This document shows positions 1 to 8,653 of a stretch of DNA of 64,000 bases, in pieces; positions within the stretch are counted from its first letter, which is position 1; each line of letters begins with the position of its first letter. Position numbers and translations under genes: made by a program. Under the pieces are notes generated by a model. It was given only the letters and a program-made list of their open reading frames with translations. It was not told the origin of the DNA and ran no database searches. Source of the DNA: Saururus chinensis. Lineage: Eukaryota; Streptophyta; Magnoliopsida; Piperales; Saururaceae. The stretch covers positions 8,886,685 through 8,950,684 of the forward strand of contig CP141140.1 in assembly GCA_035235625.1 (NCBI GenBank), read 5' to 3'.

Positions 1-80
1 ACTGTTTCCCTGAAGATATGAAGTAAATATCCATTTGTGGACAACATGTGACTATTTTCTTCTTATAATGTTGGATGCAG

Positions 81-1503
81 GCATGCATTTGCAACGATTT
101 CATTCATTGCAGAAACATTTATATTTTTATATGTTGGCATGGATGCATTGGACATTGACAAATGGAAGGAAAGCAAAGCAAGGTGGGGGATCTTGATTAT
201 TTTCTTATATATAATTAATGCAGATGGAGCTATCTATCAAATAACTAGCAAAAGCAAGTGTCCTGGATTTTGGTTTGAGTATATACATTAGATCATGTTA
301 TTTTGGGGGATGGCAATAGGTGGGGTGAGGAAGCAGTATGATTTTCATAATTCTGGAACGACAGACTTCGTTTTTTTTTTATTTTGGGGGGGGGGGGGGG
401 GGGTGAGGGATTCGTACTAGTTGTTAGTGGGTATTTCTAAGCAGGGTCTTGCGGAATTTCTCGTAGACAATAGCTCAAGTGTGTTCCCTTGCTCCACATC
501 TCAGTGCTGCTTGTGCGTTTCTTTCATACAGTGCAGGAACTTCAGTTGCTGTCAGTGCATCATTGCTTGCCTTAGTTTTGGTTGGAAGAGCAGCCTTTGC
601 GTTTCCTCTGGCGAATATTTCCAATTGTTTCAGAAGTAGAGGAAGCTCAAAAATTAATTTCCGTCAGCAGGTCTTATTCTTGTACAGCTTTACCCTGAAT
701 AAAGTCAAATGTAATGGCGCATATACATTTGGCTTAAATTATCCCACATAACAGTTTAATGTGTCTAACTTCAGTTCATTATGTGGTGGGCTGGGTTGAT
801 GAGAGGCGCAGTGACAATCGCTTTGTCATACAACCAGGTACCACTTGTCAACCTGTATTGTATCTCCTCATTGTTAGCAAAAGGAGTCTTCTGATTGAGC
901 TTGGAGTATGTTCAGCTACTACAGAACCACAGAAATCATGAATTGACATATTTAGTCCTTTCATGTTGCAGTTTTCAGTGTCTACTACGGCTGCAACAGA
1001 AGATCATGCACTTATGATCACAAGTACTATAATTGTGGTACTCTTCAGTACGGTGGTAAGTTTTCGAACGCGTTGTTTGTTTATGCTTTGTTTCCTTCCT
1101 AAGTTTTGCAAACCTAAATCAGTTTCCATTGGAATGGATTGTAGTACAGACTAGATTACTTTCTTTTTCCACTCCCTCTTACAAGCAGGTGTTCGGGTCA
1201 ATAACAAAGCCTCTGATTGGAGCAATTTTGCTTCAGGGCGTTAAACCAGGAAATTCAGAAAGTGATCAGCAAACCAGCTTAGAGGATATAAGAGTTCATT
1301 TTCTTGAACAGGGAGAGGGAGATCAACATAATCGACCTCTTGCTAGAAGTAGCTTCAGATTGCTTATAAGCCACCCCACCTCCACAGTTCACTACTTCTG
1401 GAGGAAGTTTGATGATCGATTCATGAGACCCTTATTTGGTGGGCGAGGCTTTGTTCCTATCGTCCCTCGTTCCCCACACAGCGAAGCTGAGCAAGACGGG
1501 TGA
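81..1503 (+). CDS. NHX: Vacuolar Na+/H+ antiporter (NHX class I), 3' part only
   Basis: Cation/proton antiporter of the tonoplast that exchanges cytosolic Na+ or K+ for vacuolar H+. The gene enters from the left edge; five exons are visible: 81-182, 532-670, 775-837, 972-1055 and 1189-1503 (TGA at 1501-1503). All joins are GT-AG and phases close, giving about 233 C-terminal residues. Recognisable NHX landmarks in order are FLYVGMDALDI, GTSVAVSASLLAL, LVGRAAFAFPL, WWAGLMRGAVTIAL, ALMITSTIIVVLFSTVVFG and the tail motif RKFDDRFMRPLFGGRGFVP. The last exon holds the cytosolic/regulatory tail after the transmembrane core. The conserved tail places it with vacuolar class I NHX proteins rather than endosomal or plasma-membrane (SOS1) types. 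The first intron carries a T10/G18 homopolymer. Which NHX paralogue it is cannot be decided without the missing 5' exons. Confidence 0.93.
371..403. repeat. T10 and G18 homopolymers inside an NHX intron
   Basis: A run of 10 T (371-380) is followed, after five bases, by 18 consecutive G (386-403). It lies in the intron between NHX exons 81-182 and 532-670. Such a G run is prone to length error in sequencing and could form G-quadruplexes; the exact length should not be trusted. Confidence 0.9.
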
Positions 1504-2940
1504 GCCCTGAGATCAAGGCGGGAAAACCATTTTGCAACATAAAATGTTTGTGTTGCAGAAAAGTTTTGTGTCACATGTTCCAGACCTTTTCAGTTGAGAT
1601 AAAGAATTTATCTAGTGTGCAGGTGTAGATTTGTTAAATACAATATAAGGTTCCTAATAAGTAGATTATGGCTTAGTTTGGACGGTGTTTTCTACTGACT
1701 TTTTGCCCCATTTTAGTAATTATGTAAGTAAATTTTGTTTGATTGGACAATTTAAATTAAAAAATTTATTTTATTTAAAAAATGCATTTAACCTCACTTT
1801 TGGCTTATTTTTGTTTTTTACATACTTTTTATCTAATTCTCCTCACAAAGAGGGTTAGGCTAAAATTATGTCAACAAAACGTAAAAAAAAAGACATTTTT
1901 GGCCTTCTTTCATATCATGGCATAACTTAATCCTATGATCTATTCTTTCTATCATGCGTCATTTCTTTTTTATAACACTCTTCCCCTTTCTCCTCCTGCC
2001 ATCATTTATATCCTCTCCGGGCTCAATTTCTTCCCCTTTCTCCTCCCGCCATCACTTATATCCTCTCCGAGCCCAATTTTAAATTAGACCAGCATTTCGT
2101 CTTCCTCTCCGGGCCACAAGTGCATCTGTTCGCCGATCTTCTTCTCCATCCGTGGATCCTGTTCATTGGGTAGACTCTATCTTCCCCTGGTGCAAGTTCT
2201 TGTTCCCTTTCTAACAACAAAAGCACGTTGTCATTGCGGAGGAATAAATCCCTATAGAGGTCTTCATCGTGTAGAAAAGTTACGACTATCAGTAGCCACT
2301 TTTTCTAACTTGTATTATTTTATTTTATAAATAGAGATAGAGTTTACATAGGTTTGTAAATCAAAATTATTGAAGGGTAAAGTGGGTATTTCTCTTAACT
2401 TAGATGTATGAAATGTAATGGCCATCCAAACAAGATTACTGAAACTTTGTTTGAAAAGTTAATTTTTTATAATATACATCCAAACATGACCCCTTTTTGC
2501 TTTATTTTTTTAAAAATAATTTGAACAAAAAACAACTTTTTTGATGACACAAAGCGTTATCCACAACGACGCCTATATATTGAAGATTATAAGCTTTGGG
2601 TGTTGTAGGGCGTGTTTGAATGTATTACGCTAATGTGCATATTTTAGGGACACATTGACACTAATGTGCACTAGTATATACATTATCCATCTCGTAGACT
2701 AATTGTTAATGGAGAGGATAAAATATGTTCCAACTTCCCGGGTTTACCACACAAAACTGAGTAGCCCACCCCCACTCTCCGTTTCAATTTTCCCTCTCAC
2801 CTGCCCGACGGAAAAGGAGTGCCCACCCCACCCTGATGCCTCTCCATCTCTGTCCCTAACACCCAACTCTGTCACCAAACTTCCGCCGCCGAGCCCCTCA
2901 GGTTGAGCCCATCGGGTTAGTCATTTCCTTTTTCCCTTCA
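1504..2940. other. Intergenic, transposon-like and low-complexity DNA
   Basis: No gene is recognised. The first part is the likely NHX 3' UTR. From about 1670 to 2490 the sequence begins with a 'ttagtttggacgg' type end and ends with 'catccaaacatgacc', the loosely inverted ends often seen on non-autonomous plant DNA transposons. I cannot fix its borders. A 50-bp tandem duplication is listed separately. A second 'gggcgtgtttgaatg' type boundary occurs near 2608. From about 2750 the sequence becomes pyrimidine-rich, like a 5' leader, but no coding exon follows. Confidence 0.4.
1980..2079. repeat. 50-bp tandem duplication, two copies
   Basis: Units 1980-2029 and 2030-2079 differ at only a few positions. 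Both begin cttcccctttctcctcc and end in a tcctctccg...caattt block. The unit is pyrimidine-rich and lies inside the transposon-like stretch after NHX. No coding role is visible. Confidence 0.85.
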
Positions 2941-3036
2941 CTTCTCCGGCCAAGCCCTAAATCACTTCTCCGGCAAAGCCCTAAATTACTTCTCCGGCAA
3001 AACCCTAAATTACTTCTTCGGCCAAGCCCTAAATCA
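2941..3036. repeat. Four-copy 24-bp tandem repeat containing ccctaaa
   Basis: Four head-to-tail 24-bp units start at 2941, 2965, 2989 and 3013. Each has the form cttctccggc-aa-ccctaaat, with one to three substitutions between units. Every unit contains ccctaaa, the plant telomere heptamer, and one contains the telobox-like aaaccctaaa. Teloboxes are known cis elements in plant promoters and 5' leaders. The preceding pyrimidine-rich 2760-2940 stretch looks leader-like, but no gene is seen directly downstream, so this may be a stranded promoter/leader fragment or a chance minisatellite. Confidence 0.85.
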
Positions 3037-4179
3037 TTATATCACTATTTTTTTTTAGCAGTTAAGCAGAAATTTTAGTCAGCCTGGTGTCGAATAGATG
3101 AACTGCCATATGTGTACCAGAAGCCACCTACATTTATCAAATCTAAATGTCAATGCAATTCAAACTTCAACTATTATGAGTTTAACATGTTATTCGTCTC
3201 TCTTGATACTATAGTTGTCAAATCTGCTTTTATGAAACACCGGTTTTGTTATTGAAGCATATCAGAGTGAGGACATGCCATTTGCTTATTTAATATCTAC
3301 TTTTCTCCAAATTACTCATGGCTATGAAAACAATTGAAACCAAATCCTGCTGCCTTTGATTTTGTCTGCAACAAGTGTAATAGATAGAACAAATACATAT
3401 ACTATCTATTACACTTGCTGTAGACAAAATTGTTTGCATCTCTATTCCTCCCATTGCTCAGTTTCTTCTCTTCATCCATTTCTTCTTCTTTTACTTTTTT
3501 CACTTGTTTCATAAATTGCTTTTGCGAGTTGTTCTAATGATTTGATACGAGTGAGTGAAATTCATGTTCTTTGTTTTAATGATTTGATAACTATGGTAAA
3601 TTTGTAAAACTGTGATTAAAATTCATTTATTTCTTTGTTCTAATGATTTGATATCTTGTGTAGCATGTTCACATAAACAATGTCGTTGCCTTGTTAGAGA
3701 AGTCATTAGCTCTTGATGATGTAGGGGTGCAATCCCTTAGGGAGAATCAGTGAGCTGTATTGGCTACACTTCTTGATGGCTACACTTCTTGATGGCGATG
3801 TTATTGAAGCTAATGAGTTTGATGGATTAGAGAAGACATTGTATCCAAAGAGCAAATAAAGAGTAACCTTGAAGTCACGAACAAAAGGGAATGGAAAAAA
3901 GAAGAGATAGTGTAGATGTGATATGTAATTGTGCTTTGAACTCTACTGTTTTTTTGGAGCAGTTATGTTTTTTGAGTGGCAGGGAAGAAAAAGTTTATTT
4001 TGAGTAGTTACGTAGTTTCATTTTTGTACATTGATATGTAACTACATTAGCTCCATTTTTTGAGCAGTGAAATATAACAATCATGTCTAGCAGTAAACAA
4101 TCAGTCTATTATAAACAATGTTATGGTTCTTTATTCAGTATGGTCTGTCATCATGAATGGTCTATGTATTGAGTAGCAG
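3037..4179. other. Intergenic DNA with a hairpin and a 16-bp duplication
   Basis: No gene is recognised. It contains the 29-bp-arm hairpin at 3359-3430 (separate entry) and a perfect 16-bp tandem duplication at 3761-3776/3777-3792. The stretch 3660-3870 has a faintly coding look (short open stretches interrupted by stops) and could be a transposase relic, but I cannot assign a family. Confidence 0.4.
3359..3430. repeat. Near-perfect hairpin, 29-bp arms with 14-bp loop
   Basis: Left arm 3359-3387 and right arm 3402-3430 are reverse complements with only two mismatches out of 29. The 14-base loop is 3388-3401. The size resembles a plant miRNA foldback or the remnant of a small foldback/MITE element. 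No promoter or flanking transcript signal is apparent. Confidence 0.85.
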
Positions 4180-4960
4180 GTCTATTATTTTTCATAGGGA
4201 TGATCATGTACACCGTCTAAATCGAATAGCAAGTCTATGTATTTAGTTTTTATATTGACGGTAGATATCCACCGACATATTGTTAACAGAACCGGTGGAT
4301 ATCGCCCATTGTCAAATTGGAAGTATGTCAGTCGAGAATCACCGTTATACTGGAAGTTGATATCATAGTCAGTTTTAAACCGTCGGTGGACGTCCACCGA
4401 CATAGTTTACTATTATTCACGGGGAATGATCACAAGTCTATTTTTCACTTATGGTGGATATTGCCCGATGTCAAATTGGAAGTATGTCAATTGAGAACCA
4501 CCGTTATACTGGAAGTTGATATCACAGTCAATTTTAAACCATCGGTGGACGTCCACCGGCAAAGTTTACTATTTATCACGGGGAATGATCACAAGTCTAT
4601 TTTTCACTTACGGTGGATATTGCCCATTGTCAAATTGGAAGTATGTCGGTTGAGAACCACCGTTATACTGGAAGATGATATCACAGTCATTTTTAAATCG
4701 TTGGTCAATGTACACTGTCATAGTACACTATTTCTCACAGGGGGTGATCACAAGTCATTTTTATACGTACGGTGGATATCACCTATTTTACAATTTAAAT
4801 TGTGCCGGTGGATAAACACTGTCTCAATCAAAGTTGATATCACAGTTAGTTTTTATATTGACGGTAGATATCTACCGACATATTATTAACATAAGTGGTA
4901 AATATCAACCGGTAAGTTCACAGTCCATGCATTTGACAGGTCTAACTTTTCAATTGATAA
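4180..4960. repeat. 159-bp tandem repeat array with internal palindromes
   Basis: The marker gtcaaattgg recurs at 4311, 4470 and 4629, exactly 159 bp apart, with a degenerate fourth copy near 4788. More diverged part-units flank it at about 4180-4310 and 4840-4960. The first unit carries a perfect 20-bp palindrome, gtcggtggacgtccaccgac (4382-4401). The second keeps a 16-bp palindromic core at 4543-4558, and a further 16-bp palindrome lies at 4862-4877. Because 159 is 53 codons, a frame stays open across the core units (about 4317-4889). This is most likely a by-product. The cggtggac/gtccaccg motifs recall subterminal repeats of plant CACTA elements; the alternative is a short satellite of nucleosomal length. 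Confidence 0.85.
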
Positions 4961-5345
4961 CGTGTCAAATGCATCCATATTAGATGAAAAATGATTACCC
5001 ACAAACTATTCGTTGAAGGGGAGATCTACAAAGAAGAAGATTAATGTCTGATAAGGTCGCCAGTGAGAACTCCAACAATTGGGTACCAAAAGTGAGAAAG
5101 TTTTAAGGAAAGAAAGAAGAGAGGAAGGAGGAAATGAGGAATGGACGGCGGCCACCCTTGTGGATGGTGGCCGTCGGCAACGGTTTCGGTAAGGGTTCCG
5201 GTGAGGGCTCTGGCGAGGTAGAGAGCTAAGCGGGTTGTATTCTCATGGAGTGGGTAAGTTGGGGGTGGGTAGTCTATTAGAGGGGTGGGTGTCATAAGAG
5301 TTGCATGGGAAAGAAAAAAAATACATTTAAAGCAAAATGGGGTGG

Positions 5346-5635
5346 GCCCGCGCGAAACAATCAAAATTTCTACATAAGAGGCATCTTGCTTTATCACAAC
5401 ATTCTCGAGCTATTTTTTGGGGGAAGGGTTTTAGTCCAGACTCGGATTGTCATTCCTTATTTAAACCTCTTCTAATTCGATGTGACAACTCGGATTGTTC
5501 TAAAATTTGTCCAGACTCCCCAATTCTTCTTCATTTGTGTGCGCCCGCGCGAAACAATCAAAATTTCTACATAAGAGGCATCTTGCTTTATCACAACATT
5601 CTCGAGCTATTTTTTGGGGGAAGGGTTTTAGTCCA
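5346..5635. repeat. Identical 93-bp direct repeats 197 bp apart
   Basis: The segment 5346-5438 recurs at 5543-5635 with no difference that I can see. It starts gcccgcgcgaaac and ends ggttttagtcca. The 104 bp between the copies itself contains two 'ctcggattgt' words. Sequence identity implies a recent duplication or gene conversion. No protein family is recognised in any frame. Confidence 0.85.
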
Positions 5636-5648
5636 TTAACCAACATCC

Positions 5649-5931
5649 TCTACCTCTTCCGGTCATCCATGAAGATTTTTTGGTACGTTTGCCATAAGAA
5701 TGAAGAATTTTCAGTCAAGATTGCAACGCAGTTTGGACTAGGGAGGATGGAAAGAGGACCTTCAGAGGAGGGATTCGTAAGATGCGACCTCTTCCTGTTC
5801 CAGTCTTCCTTGAAGAATGTTTGGTACGTTTGCCATAAGAAAGAAGAATTTTCGGTCAAGATTGCAACACAGTTTGGACTAGGAAGGATGGAAAGAGGAC
5901 CTTCAGAGAATGGATTCGTAAGATGCAAACC
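5649..5931. repeat. 141-bp tandem duplication open in both strands
   Basis: Two adjacent units of 141 bp (anchor ggtacgtttgccataag at 5682 and 5823) are about 90% identical. As 141 is 47 codons, the frame is preserved through both copies on the plus strand (within 5507-5983) and on the minus strand (5650-5928). Neither translation matches a family I know. It directly follows the 93-bp direct repeats, so the whole 5.3-5.9 kb block may be a relic of one duplicated gene fragment or element. Confidence 0.8.
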
Positions 5932-5939
5932 CTTTTTTT

Positions 5940-7472
5940 ATTTTTATTTTTTAATGCCAATGCAAAACCATTTTAATGTATGACATTGTCCATCTGCCTT
6001 TGAATACCAAACAAGAATGAGTAATTTCCACACTAGACTCGTCTAGCCTGACCAAGCTTCTTCACTAAGCCTTTGTTGCCAACAATGAGAGGCTACGACG
6101 TGAACAAAGAAGAGGTGTGAAGTAATCTTGAAACAGGATGCAACAGATTCCCAGGTTCCCCTCTACGTGTTCTCTGGTCCCCGAGTGTGCTCATAGACTC
6201 ATAGTGAGTGATAATGAAAACATTTTCCTTTTAGATTGTTCATGTCATCTATTCATTGGATGGATTAATCTTCGCTGTGTTAGTTTTGTGCCCAATCCTT
6301 GATGATGTGTGTCGTCCTGTCTCTCAAGCAGCAATCACAGTAACGGGATGCACCAAACACCTCTTTCCGGGAAAAAAGAAATGAATTTGAGAAGTTATCT
6401 GGGAAAAACTGGTTGCATCACTGCTGTACGCAGGCTTAAAATTTGACGTAGTTCTGTACTGCCTCTTAGGAATCTGCTCCATAAACGTACTAGAGCTTTA
6501 GAGATCACTAGAGAGACTTTTGTGACAACACCACCAAAGTCCAAATCAGCTCGTGATCTCGTGTCCAACATGAATTGGGATCACGAGTAGGTTTTTTGTC
6601 GTCGTACCACCACTAATTCACTGCATCCTATCGAAACTTCGCATTTATGCGTCTTTAGGCAAGGATAGTAGTACAATTGGAATGGGTGAGCTCCTGTAAT
6701 GGTCTATTTGTTTAGTCTAATTCAGACTTGAACTGAATAAGTCAATAAAAGTCATTTAAAAGTCGGCTTTTCAGTGCATTTGTTTGGCACTGGATTCAGC
6801 CACTGAATCAGTCCTTAAATAAGACCTACGTTGATAAATTGAACTCGACGGTCAGATGTATTTTGCCCACTGAATACCTCTGAAAACCTAAAACCCGACC
6901 CCGACTCTCTTCTCGTCCCCTCCGTTCGCTCAGCTCCCTTACCTCATCAGGTTCTCCCTCTCCCTTATCTCATCTCCTCTCCTGACCTCTCGGCATTCGA
7001 TTAGTGATATAACCCGAGCCGGCGACGGGATGGCTACTACCCACATGGAAGGCATCGCACTGCCCGCAAGAACCTCACTCCGCCGAAGTGCCCCTTACCT
7101 CTGCCTCGTGACACTGATCTCCACGGTGCGTCGTCGACCTCAGCCGGGAGCCACCAGTCTCGTGACACTGAGGCTTCCCTGGCCTTGCCTCTCCTTGGCA
7201 GGAAATGGTCGGGAAATGGGTGGGCAGGTGACTCAGGTGAACTCTTAACCGCCTTCAATCAAGGTGCAGTATTTGTGTCGACCCATGACAGATTTCGTCC
7301 ATTGCAAACTGGTCTTCCACACTCCCGGCCACTTATGGTCGAGGCAAGGTAGTTACACGCACTCTGCTACAAGAAAAAAATGTACATTTTTTGGTTTCTG
7401 CTTGAGAATTTGTACTAGTTTTTCTTTTTCTTCCGTTTACCTTAGTGATGAATTTTTTCTTTGTTTTTACAG
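5940..7472. other. Intergenic DNA upstream of the TLC-domain gene
   Basis: No complete gene is recognised. Around 6715-6830 there is a 'tttgtttggcactggattcagccactgaatcag' type stretch (only part quoted in meaning: a self-complementary ctgaat/attcag pair), typical of small DNA-transposon ends. From 6890 to about 7030 the DNA is CT-rich like a 5' leader. An ATG at 7030 opens a 72-codon frame with no family resemblance. It does not encode the N-terminal exon expected for the TLC gene that follows. This absence is part of the evidence that the TLC copy is defective. Confidence 0.4.
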
Positions 7473-8653
7473 GGGCATTTCTACGGTCCATGCCATTTTC
7501 ATTATAGTCATGTCTTTGTATTTTGGTTTTTTTCTCTGACCTTCAACTAGCTGGCATTGTTACCTTTTGTAGTTCTTCTTTGTCAGCTTTTGTGTTGGGG
7601 GTAAGGGCCCTCTGCACCTACGTTTTCATGTGCACTTATCTGAAGTAAAAAGAAGACAAGTTTTGCAAGTTCTGTCCTCTTTGCATGACAGAGCATCTGC
7701 TTGAAATTAAGCGGCCAAATGCAAATTGTTGTTGAGTTTGGTGCTACATATCATCTTAAATGGCTCCTTCATTCTTTACAGGTTGTTGTTGGGTATTTCA
7801 TATCTGACCTTGCAATGATATTCTGGTTATACCCTTCTCTGGGGGGCATGGAGTATGTAAGCACTTGATTGAAGTCCCTTTGTTTAGAAAGACAGTAGTC
7901 TTGCAGTTTGCTTTAAAATTTTAAGTTTGGCTGTGGAAATAATGTTTTTATCTGTCAGGTTCTTCTCCACTTGCTGTCTGTAGTAGTTGTTGCATATGCT
8001 GTCTTGTCTGGAGAAGGGAAGCTATACACGTACATGGTGCTCATTTCTGAGGCAGCCACTCCTGGGATCAATCTGGGATGGTACTTTAGGATTATTTTCT
8101 TGGCACTCTTTCAATTTATACATTTCATACAACTTATTTTTCTTTTGTTTTTATTGCATCTAGGTATCTTGATACTGCAGGAATGAAGCGATCCAACTTG
8201 TACTTTGTTAATGATGTTGTGATGTTTTTTGCATGGCTAGTAAGTATTACTCCTTGCAGTAAATCTGTCTCTTTTACCACTGCAAAGATAATACTTACAC
8301 CATCTCCTATTGGTCATAATCTGCATGTCAATCTGATAACTGTGAACCTTCTTTAGATTGCGAGAATACTATTGTTTGCCTATATGTTTTACCATGTTTA
8401 TCTGCACTACGATCAGGTAAGATACATGTATATCATGAAGCTCTGAGGCATTAACTAATCCATTCACCTTCCTATTTGAATTCTTTTTCTCCTAACTGTA
8501 CTGCAGGTGGAGCAGATGCACGCCTTTGGCTATTTCTTAGTATTTGTGGTCCCTTCAGTTTTGGCTATCATGAACTTGATGTGGTTTGAAATCATTTTGT
8601 TTACATGTGTCTTATTATTTTTTTATAAGACATGGGAAAAGATAGGAAGATGA
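7473..8653 (+). pseudogene. TLC-domain membrane protein (At4g19645/TMEM56-like), probably disrupted
   Basis: Multi-pass membrane protein of the TRAM-LAG1-CLN8 family, whose plant members are poorly characterised. Exons by splice site and phase: 7473-7600, 7782-7856, 7959-8080, 8164-8239, 8357-8416 and 8507-8653 (TGA 8651-8653). Family landmarks are ISTVHAIF, GYFISDLAMIFWLYPSLGG, LLSVVVVAYAVLSGEG, YMVLISEAATPGINL, YLDTAGMKRSN, ARILLFAYMFYHVYLHYDQ and MHAFGYFLVFVVPSVLAIMN. Three defects are visible. The first visible exon has a one-base frame change in the t/g-rich stretch at about 7524-7534, giving an in-frame TGA at 7537-7539. The N-terminal exon that should precede residue 'GISTVHA' was not found. 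The usual His-His pair of the TLC core reads Leu-His at the start of exon 7959-8080, and the C-terminal tail after MNLMWF is unlike the family. Exons 2-6 remain open, so decay is recent, or the frame change is an assembly error. Confidence 0.75.
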
